NCBI RefSeq assembly: GCF_900101095.1
Contig: NZ_FNFM01000004.1
Span: 248,001 to 312,000 of the forward strand
DNA: 64,000 nucleotides
Reading direction: 5' to 3'
Source of the DNA: Actinopolyspora mzabensis
GTDB lineage: Bacteria > Actinomycetota > Actinomycetes > Mycobacteriales > Pseudonocardiaceae
The notes under the pieces are model-generated. The model did not search any database, was not told where the DNA came from, and saw nothing but the letters and a program-made list of their open reading frames with translations. Made by a program: the position numbers and the translations under genes. Shown here piece by piece: positions 16,039-24,696 of this stretch. The first letter of the stretch is position 1. Each line of letters opens with the position of its first letter.

Positions 16039-16996
16039 TCTTCGACTCCGTTACGGCGACATGGGGGTCGAGCCGACCCGATTCGTCGATTTCGGTGATC
16101 CGCACCTGTTCGATCCGCAGGTCTTTCGGCGTGGGCATTCGGCTCCCCGGCAGTTCCACGGCTGCCGAGCCGTAAGCCACGGCGGAGCGCAGGGCTTCCG
16201 GTCCGTCTCCGCCCGCGAGTAGATACCCGGCCAGCGCGGCATCGCCCGCGCCGACCGTGCTGCGCACCCTTCGGGCGTTGCTCGTGCCGAACCAGGCCGA
16301 TTCGTCCCCGACGAGCAGCGCGCCGTGCTCACCGAGGGTGACCAGCACGGAGCCGGTTCCCTCGGAGCGAACCGCTCGTGCGGTGGCGGCCACTTCGGCG
16401 AGGTTCTCGGGCCGGTGGCCGGTGAGTTCGGTCAGCTCCGCCAAGTTGGGTGCGAGCAGATCGGGACCTGCCACGCACGCCTCGGCCAACGCGGCACCCG
16501 AGGAGTCCACCGCGACCTTCGCGCCGGCCGCGCGGGCGGTGCGTACCAGACCGGCGTAGTAGTCGTCGGGGCAACCGTGCGGCAGGCTCCCGCTCGCCAC
16601 CACCCATCGCGCTCGCGTGGCCACCTCACCCAACCGGGTGCGCAACGCTTCCAGCTCGCCGGTGGTCAACGCGTTTCCGGGTTCGTTGATCTTGGTAGTG
16701 GTCCCGTCGGCCTCCACCAGGGTGAGGTTGCTGCGGGTGGCCGCCTCCACGGGCACCTCGACGACGGAGACGGCCTCCGGTGCGAGCAGCTCGGCGAGAC
16801 TGCTTCCCTCGACCCCTCCGGTCGGCAGTACTGCCACCGCGCTGTGCTCGGCCGCGGTCAACACGCGGGCGACGTTGACTCCTTTGCCGCCGGGGTCCAC
16901 GTGTACTCCACCGGCGCGGTGCACCTCCCCCCGAGCGAGACGATCGAGCAGCACGCTGCGATCCAGACTGGGGTTCGGGGTGACGGTGACGATCAT
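16028..16996 (-). CDS. fruK: 1-phosphofructokinase
   Basis: A 322-residue PfkB-family kinase turning fructose 1-phosphate into fructose 1,6-bisphosphate. It starts MIVTVTPNPSLDRSVLL and has GGKGVNVARVL, the substrate-binding GTTTKINEPG and the catalytic GAGDAALAGYL (anion hole and base Asp). The ATG at 16996 overlaps the stop of fruR as ATGA and gives the normal family start; an upstream ATG adds eight extra residues and is not preferred. Confidence 0.94.
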   Translation of the reverse strand: MIVTVTPNPSLDRSVLLDRLARGEVHRAGGVHVDPGGKGVNVARVLTAAEHSAVAVLPTGGVEGSSLAELLAPEAVSVVEVPVEAATRSNLTLVEADGTTTKINEPGNALTTGELEALRTRLGEVATRARWVVASGSLPHGCPDDYYAGLVRTARAAGAKVAVDSSGAALAEACVAGPDLLAPNLAELTELTGHRPENLAEVAATARAVRSEGTGSVLVTLGEHGALLVGDESAWFGTSNARRVRSTVGAGDAALAGYLLAGGDGPEALRSAVAYGSAAVELPGSRMPTPKDLRIEQVRITEIDESGRLDPHVAVTESKNEQ

Positions 16997-17754
16997 GTCA
17001 GTACCACCTCCGTTCCGCACTCACGCAGCTCGGAGACCGCCGCCTCGTGCAAACCACTGTTGGTGATCAGCACGTCGAGATCGGATATCTCGGCGAAACG
17101 GCTGAAATGGTCGCGGCCGTACTTGGTGTTGTCGGCCAGCAGGACTCGTTCACGGCAGGACCGCACCATCGCCGATTTCACCGCGCTTTCCGCGCTGTCC
17201 GGGGTGGTACAGCCCCGTTCGGCCGAGAAACCGTTCGTGCCTAGCAGACCGACATCGACGGTCAGACCGTCCAGCACGCTCAGTGCCCAGGACTCGACCG
17301 CGGCCAGCGTCGTGCCTCGCACTCGACCGCCGAGCAGGTGCACGTCGAGGTTGCCCCGGTTGGCCAACTGGTTGGCCACCGGAAGGGAGTTGGTGACCAC
17401 CGTCAGTTCGTGCTCGGTGGGTAGCAGGCCCGCGACTCGGCTCGTCGTGGTTCCCGCGTCCAACAGCAGCGTTCCCCTCGCCGGCACCACCTCCAGCGCG
17501 GCACGGGCCACGCGGTCCTTCTCCGCGGCGGCTGTCTGGTCGCGCTGGGAGACACCGGGTTCGAAGTCGAGCCGTTCCTGCGGGATCGCCCCACCGTAGA
17601 CGCGGCGCAGCAGTCCCTGGCGCTCCAAGGTGCCGAGATCGCGCCGAATGGTCTCCGGTGCTACCTCGAGCTCCGCGGAGGCCTCCGCGACGTCGATACG
17701 ACCGTCGTGGCGTGCCCGCTGCAACAGCACCTGCCGACGCTCCGCCCCGTACAT
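16993..17754 (-). CDS. fruR: DeoR-family repressor of the fructose operon
   Basis: A 253-residue regulator. The DeoR helix-turn-helix is at residues 3-57 (ERRQVLLQRARHDGRIDV, then APETIRRDLGTLERQGLLRRVYGG). The sugar-phosphate sensor domain has LLLDAGTTTSRVA and LLADNTKYGRD. GGAGG lies 8 bases before the ATG at 17754. It is the first gene of fruR-fruK-EIIA-EIIBC-HPr and probably represses its own operon, released by fructose 1-phosphate as in related systems. Confidence 0.92.
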   Translation of the reverse strand: MYGAERRQVLLQRARHDGRIDVAEASAELEVAPETIRRDLGTLERQGLLRRVYGGAIPQERLDFEPGVSQRDQTAAAEKDRVARAALEVVPARGTLLLDAGTTTSRVAGLLPTEHELTVVTNSLPVANQLANRGNLDVHLLGGRVRGTTLAAVESWALSVLDGLTVDVGLLGTNGFSAERGCTTPDSAESAVKSAMVRSCRERVLLADNTKYGRDHFSRFAEISDLDVLITNSGLHEAAVSELRECGTEVVLT

Positions 17755-18389
17755 GCCCGTTGTCCTCCGTTCTGATTTTTGTTGCTGACTGATTTTGCCC
17801 GTTGTTGTTGTGTTGTCAAGGTCACATCCTTTTCTGGATCGATTGGCCGCAGCTTTCCGGAGGTACTGCGCAGGAGAGGCAAAAGCGAAGTCTTGGATCG
17901 GGAGCGCCCCCGAAAGGCGTTGTACCGCGCTCGGCCGGTGGCATCCCTGGAACCGACCGAAGCGGGAAGTAGGTCGATCCGCTCCCGAGGCTCGGTGCGT
18001 GTGCCGGGATCTTCTGCCCGGCTGGTGGCCGGCCCCACGGCCTCGGCCACGTTGTAGGAGATGGTGGCCACCACCAGTCCGCGCCCCCGTAGGCAGATCG
18101 GGTGGTTGGAAACCTTGGAGCGGCTCGGCCCGAGGTGTTCGGCCGGCAGGCCTGGTTGGTGGGTTCCCGTCGGCAATGCCGTCGGGACACGGCAGCGACC
18201 CGGATCGGCCCACGTCCGACCCGGGCGTGGCAGCGCTTCCTCGCTGGTTTCACATGGCAGCACCGATGCATTAGTACAGCTAACAGTGAACTTTTTCCCG
18301 TGCGGAGCAGTAACACCGAGGAGGGGAGCGAACGACTTCCGGGCACGGTGTTCGACCCCACATGTGTCCCCGGGAGCTGAACCGGGAAG
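17755..18389. other. Divergent intergenic region with fru operon promoter
   Basis: 635 bases between fruR and the helicase gene. Next to fruR is T-rich DNA with TGATTTT repeated at 17773-17779 and 17790-17796 (17-base period) and several TTGTTG units; this is the likely FruR operator. The remainder shows no recognisable gene, and the long frames crossing it on the minus strand are antisense to the helicase. Confidence 0.5.
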
Positions 18390-20921
18390 ATGGAATCCGA
18401 GATGATGCTTACCGACCAGCTTCCCCCGACTCCCGACACCGATCCGGAAACCCTGCTCGACGGGTTCACCAGCTGGACCACCGAACAGGGGTTCGAGCTC
18501 TATCCCGCCCAGGAAGAGGCGTTGCTGGAGGTCGTTTCCGGATCCAACGTGATCGTCAGCACCCCGACGGGTTCGGGGAAGAGCCTGATCGCGGTCGGTG
18601 CGCACTTCACGGCCCTGGCGAACAAGCAGCGCAGTTTCTACACCGCCCCGATCAAGGCGCTGGTATCGGAGAAGTTCTTCTCGCTGGTGGACCAGTTCGG
18701 TGCCGACAACGTCGGGATGCTGACCGGTGACAGCAGTGTCAACCCGGACGCACCGATCATCTGCTGCACCGCCGAGATCCTGGCCAACATCGCGCTGCGC
18801 GACGGTGAACGCGCCGAGGTCGGCCAGGTGGTCATGGACGAGTTCCACTTCTACGCCGAACCCCAGCGTGGTTGGGCGTGGCAGGTGCCGATGCTGGAGC
18901 TGCCACAGGCACAGTTCGTGCTGATGTCGGCGACCCTCGGTGACGTCACCGGTTTCAAGAAGGACCTCACGCGTCGGACCGGTCGTGAGACCGCCGTCGT
19001 CAGTTCCGCCGAGCGTCCGGTGCCACTGACCTTCCGGTACGCGATGACCCCGTTGCACGAGACCATCGAGGAGCTCCTCAACGGCAGGCAGGCCCCGATC
19101 TACGTGGTCTACTTCAACCAGGCTTCCGCCGTGGAGCAGGCGCAGGCGTTGGTCAGCATGAACGTGGCCAGCCGTGCCGAACGCGACGCCATAGCCGAAA
19201 AACTCGGCGACTTCCGGTTCACCGCCGGATTCGGCAAGACGCTGTCCAGGTTGATTCGGCACGGCATCGGCGTGCACCACGCGGGTATGTTGCCGCGTTA
19301 CCGCCGTCTGGTCGAACAACTCGCACAGGCGGGGCTGCTCAAGGTCATCTGCGGTACCGACACGCTCGGAGTGGGGATCAACGTCCCGATCCGAACCGTG
19401 CTGCTGACCGGGTTGACCAAGTTCGACGGCAGCCGCACCCGCCACCTCAAGGCCAGGGAGTTCCACCAGGTCGCGGGCAGGGCGGGCCGCGCGGGCTACG
19501 ACACCGACGGTTATGTGGTGGTGCAGGCTCCCGAACACGTCATCGAGAACGAACGCGCTCTGGCCAAGGCCGGCGACGATCCCAAGAAACGCCGCAAGGT
19601 CGTCAAGAAGAAGGCACCCGAGGGATTCGTCTCCTGGGGGCAGAAGACCTTCGACAAACTGGTCGAGGCCGAGCCGGAACCGTTGACGTCGAGCTTCAAC
19701 GTCACCCACGCCATGCTGCTCAACGTGATCAGCCGTCCCGGCGACACCTACGCGGCGATGCGCGAGCTGCTCACCGACAACCACGAGGACCGTCCTGCCC
19801 AGCGCAAGCACATGTTGCGGGCCATCTCCATCTACCGTGCACTCGTGGCCGCAGGGGTGGTCGAGCAGTTGGACGAGCCGGACGAGCAGGGCAGGCTGGT
19901 CCGGGTCACCATGGATCTGCAGTTCGACTTCGCGCTCAACCAGCCGCTCTCGCCGTTCGCGTTGGCCGCCATCGAACTCCTCGAGCCGGCCTCACCCAGC
20001 TACGCGGTCGACGTGCTGTCGATCATCGAGGCCACTCTGGACGATCCACGTCAGGTGCTGGGGGCGCAGCAGGCCAAGGAACGCGGTGAGGCCATCGCGC
20101 GGATGAAGGCCGAGGGCATCGAGTACGAGCAGCGTATGGAGATGATCGAGGACATCACCCATCCGCAGCCGCTGGCCGAGATGCTCGAGGCCGCTTACGA
20201 GACCTATCGGCAGGGGCATCCCTGGGTTTCCGAGCACGAGCTCTCGCCCAAGTCCGTGGCCAGGGACATGTACGAGCGGGCGATGAACTTCGTGGAGTTC
20301 GTCAACCACTACGGGTTGGCGCGTTCGGAAGGGCTGGTGCTGCGCTACCTCGCGGACGTCTACAAGGCGCTGCGGCACACCGTGCCAGACGATGCCAAGA
20401 GCGAGGAGCTCGGCGACATCATCGAGTGGCTCGGCGAGCTGGTGCGGCAGGTGGACTCCAGCCTGCTCGACGAGTGGGAACGACTGCGCAATCCGGGTGA
20501 GGACGACTCCGGTGCCGAGCCCGTCGATCAGGGGCCCGCCAAGCTCACCGACAACAAACGCGCCTTTCGGGTGCAGGTCCGCAACGCCATGTTCCGGCGT
20601 GTGGAGCTGGCGGCGCGGGAGCGGTTCGACGAACTCGGCGAACTCGACGGGGAGGAAGGCTGGACGGCCGAGGACTGGCAGGCCGCGCTGGACGAGTACT
20701 TCGCCGAACACGGCGAGCTCGGTACCGACGCCGACGCTCGTGGTCCGAGCCTGTTCATGGTCACCGAGGAGTCCCAGCGGTGGTTGGTTCGCCAGGTCTT
20801 CAGTGATCCGGAGGGCAACAACGACTGGGGGATCAGCGCCGAGATCGATCTGCCCGCCTCCGACGAGGCGGGCGTCGCGGTGGTCCGGGTCACGGACGTG
20901 GGCCGGTTCGACCAGTACTGA
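18390..20921 (+). CDS. Ski2-like DEAD/DEAH-box helicase with DUF3516-type C-terminus
   Basis: An 843-residue ATP-dependent helicase. The Walker A motif STPTGSGKS is at about 56-64, motif II reads DEFH (150-153), motif III is MSAT near 178, and motif VI VAGRAGRAGY is near 360. The C-terminal 450 residues match the actinobacterial DUF3516 type, with a basic KKRRKVVKKK linker. RNA remodelling or decay is the usual assumption for this family, though its substrate is not established. The ATG at 18390 is used; ATGs at 18402 and 18405 are alternatives with similar weak ribosome sites. It is monocistronic with a terminator just after it. Confidence 0.88.
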   Translation: MESEMMLTDQLPPTPDTDPETLLDGFTSWTTEQGFELYPAQEEALLEVVSGSNVIVSTPTGSGKSLIAVGAHFTALANKQRSFYTAPIKALVSEKFFSLVDQFGADNVGMLTGDSSVNPDAPIICCTAEILANIALRDGERAEVGQVVMDEFHFYAEPQRGWAWQVPMLELPQAQFVLMSATLGDVTGFKKDLTRRTGRETAVVSSAERPVPLTFRYAMTPLHETIEELLNGRQAPIYVVYFNQASAVEQAQALVSMNVASRAERDAIAEKLGDFRFTAGFGKTLSRLIRHGIGVHHAGMLPRYRRLVEQLAQAGLLKVICGTDTLGVGINVPIRTVLLTGLTKFDGSRTRHLKAREFHQVAGRAGRAGYDTDGYVVVQAPEHVIENERALAKAGDDPKKRRKVVKKKAPEGFVSWGQKTFDKLVEAEPEPLTSSFNVTHAMLLNVISRPGDTYAAMRELLTDNHEDRPAQRKHMLRAISIYRALVAAGVVEQLDEPDEQGRLVRVTMDLQFDFALNQPLSPFALAAIELLEPASPSYAVDVLSIIEATLDDPRQVLGAQQAKERGEAIARMKAEGIEYEQRMEMIEDITHPQPLAEMLEAAYETYRQGHPWVSEHELSPKSVARDMYERAMNFVEFVNHYGLARSEGLVLRYLADVYKALRHTVPDDAKSEELGDIIEWLGELVRQVDSSLLDEWERLRNPGEDDSGAEPVDQGPAKLTDNKRAFRVQVRNAMFRRVELAARERFDELGELDGEEGWTAEDWQAALDEYFAEHGELGTDADARGPSLFMVTEESQRWLVRQVFSDPEGNNDWGISAEIDLPASDEAGVAVVRVTDVGRFDQY

Positions 20922-20928
20922 TCGAGTT

Positions 20929-20948
20929 CCGGGGTGGCCGCACCCCGG
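20929..20948 (+). terminator. Hairpin after the helicase gene
   Basis: Perfect 8-base arms CCGGGGTG and CACCCCGG around GCCG, 8 bases after the stop codon. Confidence 0.55.
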
Positions 20949-21089
20949 TCCTCCCGTTCCACGTCCAGGTTCGGGGCGGGCGACATACCCAATTAGGTTG
21001 TGCGCAATTTAGTTTTACGCTATTTTTTGGGGGTGGTCGCGGCATGCGGCCTTATCCGCGCCAACCGATCGGTGACTGGGAGAGTGACG

Positions 21090-21509
21090 ATGACGGCGTT
21101 GTACACGGCAGAGGCCACGGCCAGCGGCGAAGGACGGGACGGGCGTACCCGCTCCTCGGACGGTGTGCTCGACCTCGAGCTGTCCGTGCCCAAGGAACTC
21201 GGCGGTCCGGGTGGAGAGGCAACCAACCCGGAACAGCTCTTCGCGGCCGGATACGCGGCCTGCTTCCACAGTGCGCTGCGGGTGGTGGCCCGGCGTGCCG
21301 GAGTGAGTGCGGACGACTCCACCGTCACCGCGCGAGTCGGAATGGGACCGGACGGCAACGGTGGATACGGGCTGAGCCTCTCGCTGCGTGTCGGGCTTCC
21401 CGGGCTCGATCGGCAGCGGGCGCTCGAACTCGCCGAAGCGGCCGACGGGGTCTGCCCGTACTCCAACGCGGTGCGCGGCAACGTCGAAATCGAGCTCGAA
21501 GTCGAGTGA
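21090..21509 (+). CDS. ohr: Organic hydroperoxide resistance protein (Ohr/OsmC)
   Basis: A 139-residue thiol peroxidase reducing organic hydroperoxides. The reactive Cys58 sits in YAACFHSAL and the resolving Cys in GVCPYSNAV, which separates Ohr from other OsmC proteins. The ATG at 21090, with GGGAGAG upstream, is used rather than earlier in-frame starts because it gives the family N-terminus TALYTAEATA. No OhrR is adjacent; the next gene is an ArsR-type metal sensor. Confidence 0.92.
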   Translation: MTALYTAEATASGEGRDGRTRSSDGVLDLELSVPKELGGPGGEATNPEQLFAAGYAACFHSALRVVARRAGVSADDSTVTARVGMGPDGNGGYGLSLSLRVGLPGLDRQRALELAEAADGVCPYSNAVRGNVEIELEVE

Positions 21510-21727
21510 TCACCTCGGTGCGCGAACCGGTCGCGGTGTGAGTGAGATCGCTGTTTTGATTTCGCCCGTTCGTCCCGGTTCCCCGTGCCCGTGACGTATC
21601 AGGACGGACCGGACGAGGTGTACCCGCCGTGACCGGGGATTCCGCGATATCGGGACGCCGGGTGCGGCGCTCGGGAATTCCACCACGTTGGCCGATCGTG
21701 CACCCGAGCCCCCGATAGACTGCCCGC

Positions 21728-22075
21728 ATGGGTCACGGACTCCGCGACGTTCCCACTCCGATCGCAAGACTGAATCAGAACTCGGCCGCCACTGTCGCCG
21801 AGACGTTGCAGGCGCTGGCCACCCCGTCCCGCCTGCTGATTCTGAGCGAGTTGCGGCAGGGAGCGCGGTCGGTGAATCAACTGGCGGAAGCGGTGGGAAT
21901 GGGGCAGTCCGCGGTGTCGCACCAGCTGCGGGTGTTGCGGTCCCTCTGGTTGGTCAAGGGTGACCGTGCGGGCAGGGCGGTGGTGTACTCGCTCTACGAC
22001 TCGCACGTCGCGCAGTTCTTCGACGAAGCGGTCAATCGGGTCGAACACCTGCACCCCGCCTCGCTGGAACGCTAG
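21728..22075 (+). CDS. NmtR-like ArsR/SmtB-family metal sensor
   Basis: A 115-residue winged-helix repressor closely resembling mycobacterial NmtR, which senses Ni(II)/Co(II). It begins MGHG, the N-terminal Gly-His used as a ligand in NmtR, and has the same numbering for Asp91 and His93 in YDSHVAQFFDEA. NmtR's His104 is replaced by Arg104, while His107 and His109 are kept in EHLH. The DNA-binding helix is GQSAVSHQLRVLR. No metal efflux pump is adjacent, so its target lies elsewhere or it acts by itself. Confidence 0.88.
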   Translation: MGHGLRDVPTPIARLNQNSAATVAETLQALATPSRLLILSELRQGARSVNQLAEAVGMGQSAVSHQLRVLRSLWLVKGDRAGRAVVYSLYDSHVAQFFDEAVNRVEHLHPASLER

Positions 22076-22103
22076 GATTCCCTCGAAACTCGAGCGGCTG
22101 AGA

Positions 22104-22136
22104 GTCGAGTCGCCGCCGGAACGGCGACGACTCGAC
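22104..22136. terminator. Long hairpin between convergent nmtR-like and fhs genes
   Basis: Fifteen-base arms (22104-22118 and 22122-22136) pair with a single mismatch around a 3-base loop. It lies between two stop codons of convergent genes, so it can serve both directions. Confidence 0.7.
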
Positions 22137-22156
22137 GGGGGACCGGTGGATCCCGT

Positions 22157-23854
22157 TCAACTCAGTCCGACGACCTCGCCGTGGTCGTCGATGTCGATCC
22201 GTTCCGCGGCGGGTCGGGAACTCAGTCCCGGCATGGTGCGGATGTCACCACAGATGGGGTAGACGAATCCGGCACCCACCGAGGCCCGGATCTCACGCAC
22301 CGGCAGCGTCCATCCCGTTGGAGCCCCCAACAGACTCGGATCGGAACTCAGCGACAGGTGCGTCTTGGCGATGCACACCGGCAGCGAATCGAACCCGTTG
22401 GCCGTGTAACTGCGCAACGCCCGTTCCGCCGCGGGGGTGTACGAAACCCCGTCGGCACCGTAGACCCTGGTTGCGACTGTCTCGATCTTGGTGCGCAGCT
22501 CCGCGGAGTCGGGGTAGAGCAGTTCGAACCGGCTGGGTTCCTCGGCGGCCTCACTGACGGCCTCGGCCAGTTCCACCGCCCCTTTGCCCCCGTCGGTGAA
22601 ATGGGTGCTGATGGCCACGCGGGCCCCCGCGTTCTCGGCCACCTCACGGATCGCCTGATGCTCACTGGGGTGGTCGGTGGGGAACGCGTTCACGGCCACC
22701 ACGGGTGAAACACCGTGCATGCGCAGGTTGTCGATCTGCTTGCGGAGGTTGTCGGCCCCCGCCAGCACGTCCTCCGGATTCTCGTCGAGCATCTCCTTCG
22801 GAAGATCCTTGCCCGCCACCACGCGGAACCGCCCGGAGTGCGCCTTCAGTGCCCGAACGGTGGCCACCAGCACCGCCGCGTCCGGACGCAACCCGGATGC
22901 CCGGCACTTGATGTTGAAGAACCGTTCGGCTCCCATGTCGGCACCGAAACCGGCCTCGGTGACCACGTAGTCGGCGCACCTGCTGGCGATGCGGTCGGCC
23001 ACGATCGAGGAGTTGCCGTGCGCGATGTTGCCGAACGGACCCGCGTGCACCAGCACCGGGGTGTTCTCGACGGTCTGCATCAGGTTGGGCTTGATCGCCT
23101 CCCGCATGATCACCGTCATCGCACCGGCGGCACCCAGTTGCTCTGCCGTGACCGGCTGCCCCTGATGGGTGTAGCCCACGACGACGCGCCCCAACCGTTC
23201 ACGCATGTCCTGCAGCGAGTTGGACAGTGCCAGCACCGCCATCACCTCGCTGGCCGCGGTGATGTCGAAACCCGTCTGGTGCGGAGTGCCGTCGGCACTG
23301 CCGCCCAGGCCGGTCACCACGTTGCGCAACTCCCGGTCGTTGATGTCGACCACTCGCCGCCAGGTGACCCGGTGGGGATCCAGCCCGAGCTCGTTGCCCT
23401 TGTGGAGGTGGTTGTCCACCATCGCCGCCAGCATGTTGTTGGCGGCCGTGACGGCGTGCATGTCGCCGGTCAGGTGCAGGTTCAGCGCCTCCATGGGCAC
23501 CACCTGGCTGTATCCACCACCCGCCGCGCCGCCCTTGATGCCGAACGTGGGCCCCATGGATGGTTGTCGGATCGCGATCGCCGATCGCTTTCCCAAGTGG
23601 TGCAGTGCCTGGCCGAGCCCGACCGTGGTGGTGGTCTTGCCCTCGCCGAGCGGAGTCGGTGTGATGGCCGACACCAGAACGTACTTGGCCCGACTCTGTT
23701 CACCGAGCTCGTCGAGGGCGCTCAGGGATACCTTGGCGACGTCCCTGCCGTAGGGCTCCAGCAGGTGGGGAGCCAGTCCCAGATCCGCGGCGACCTCCTC
23801 CAGCGGTTTGCGTGGCGAGGACCGCGATATGTCCAGATCGGACGGCATGTTCAT
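22157..23854 (-). CDS. fhs: Formate-tetrahydrofolate ligase
   Basis: A 565-residue enzyme interconverting formate, ATP and THF with 10-formyl-THF. Visible landmarks are the P-loop TPLGEGKTTTTVGL, QPSMGPTFGIKGGAAGGGY, GDMHAVTAANN and GAGFVYPICGDIRTMPGL. The ATG at 23854 has GGAGGT 6 bases upstream and overlaps the stop of the MetF-like gene as ATGA. Linked to the dimethylglycine and sarcosine genes, it could run in reverse to recover ATP and formate from excess folate-bound methyl groups. Confidence 0.94.
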   Translation of the reverse strand: MNMPSDLDISRSSPRKPLEEVAADLGLAPHLLEPYGRDVAKVSLSALDELGEQSRAKYVLVSAITPTPLGEGKTTTTVGLGQALHHLGKRSAIAIRQPSMGPTFGIKGGAAGGGYSQVVPMEALNLHLTGDMHAVTAANNMLAAMVDNHLHKGNELGLDPHRVTWRRVVDINDRELRNVVTGLGGSADGTPHQTGFDITAASEVMAVLALSNSLQDMRERLGRVVVGYTHQGQPVTAEQLGAAGAMTVIMREAIKPNLMQTVENTPVLVHAGPFGNIAHGNSSIVADRIASRCADYVVTEAGFGADMGAERFFNIKCRASGLRPDAAVLVATVRALKAHSGRFRVVAGKDLPKEMLDENPEDVLAGADNLRKQIDNLRMHGVSPVVAVNAFPTDHPSEHQAIREVAENAGARVAISTHFTDGGKGAVELAEAVSEAAEEPSRFELLYPDSAELRTKIETVATRVYGADGVSYTPAAERALRSYTANGFDSLPVCIAKTHLSLSSDPSLLGAPTGWTLPVREIRASVGAGFVYPICGDIRTMPGLSSRPAAERIDIDDHGEVVGLS

Positions 23855-24696
23855 GCGGGCACCTCCTGCAGCCGGTCGGCCATCTCGATGGCCCATTGCC
23901 GGGTCTTGCCGATCTCGTTGAAGGTGAACAGGTGCCAACCCGCGATGTTGTAGGCCGGATCCACGAGATAGGGCGACAACTCGTCGAACACGTTCTCCGG
24001 GGTGTAACGGGTCAGCAGTTTGGTCACCACGCCGTGCTGTTTCCGCAGGAAACGCATGGACTGGCCCAGCCCGATCTTCATCGAGATCCGCAGCAGCTTG
24101 CTCGGGTCGATCGATCCCGGCGCGCCGATGTAGACCGGCAGTTCGACGCCCCTGGCTCGCATGCTCTTGACCCAGGAGGCGATCGTGTTCGGGTCGTAGC
24201 AGATCTGCGAGACGATGTAGTCGGCGTAACGTGCCTTCTCGTCGGTGGCCTGGATGGTCATACGATCCGGGATGAAGGCGTGCTGCTCCGGATACCCGGT
24301 TATCCCGAGCCGATGCGGCCTGGTGCCGATCTCCTCCATGCCCCGCAGTAACGACAGGGCGTCGGTGAACCTGCCCGCCGGACGTTCGGCGTCCCCGGCG
24401 ATCACGAACACCTCGGTGAGACCGAGGTCGCTCACCCGGGCGAGCAGATCGCTCAGATGAGCCGAGTCCCGGACCAGGCGTGCCGCCAGGTGGGGGATCA
24501 CGTGCATGCCCTCGTGGTGCAGCCGTGCCGCGGTGTCCAGAGTGGCTTCGGTCCCCTTGGCGGGGGAGGACGTCACGGTGACCGTGGTTCCGGCGGGCAG
24601 TTCCCGCACCTGCTCGACGACCCCCCGCAGCGGCAGAACCTCGTAACGGGCGTTGCGGAGGTAACGCTGTAGCTGTTGTTGCGCGTTCGTGGTCAT
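23851..24696 (-). CDS. MetF-family methylenetetrahydrofolate reductase
   Basis: A 281-residue TIM-barrel flavoprotein. It has the family features TSSPAKGTEATLDTA, FVIAGDAERPAGRFTDAL and ITGYPEQHAFIP, then YIVSQICYDP (the Gln-x-x-Phe/Tyr-Asp region). It would convert 5,10-methylene-THF to 5-methyl-THF. The ATG at 24696 overlaps the upstream stop as ATGA, and its own stop overlaps fhs likewise, so the three genes are tightly coupled. As a dedicated copy beside methyl-catabolism genes it may pass methylene-THF to methionine synthesis. Confidence 0.88.
   Translation of the reverse strand: MTTNAQQQLQRYLRNARYEVLPLRGVVEQVRELPAGTTVTVTSSPAKGTEATLDTAARLHHEGMHVIPHLAARLVRDSAHLSDLLARVSDLGLTEVFVIAGDAERPAGRFTDALSLLRGMEEIGTRPHRLGITGYPEQHAFIPDRMTIQATDEKARYADYIVSQICYDPNTIASWVKSMRARGVELPVYIGAPGSIDPSKLLRISMKIGLGQSMRFLRKQHGVVTKLLTRYTPENVFDELSPYLVDPAYNIAGWHLFTFNEIGKTRQWAIEMADRLQEVPA

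Noticed and set aside
17661-19811. 716-residue minus-strand frame opposite the helicase
   Set aside because: Antisense to a clear helicase; composition is typical of frame shadows in GC-rich DNA and there is no domain.
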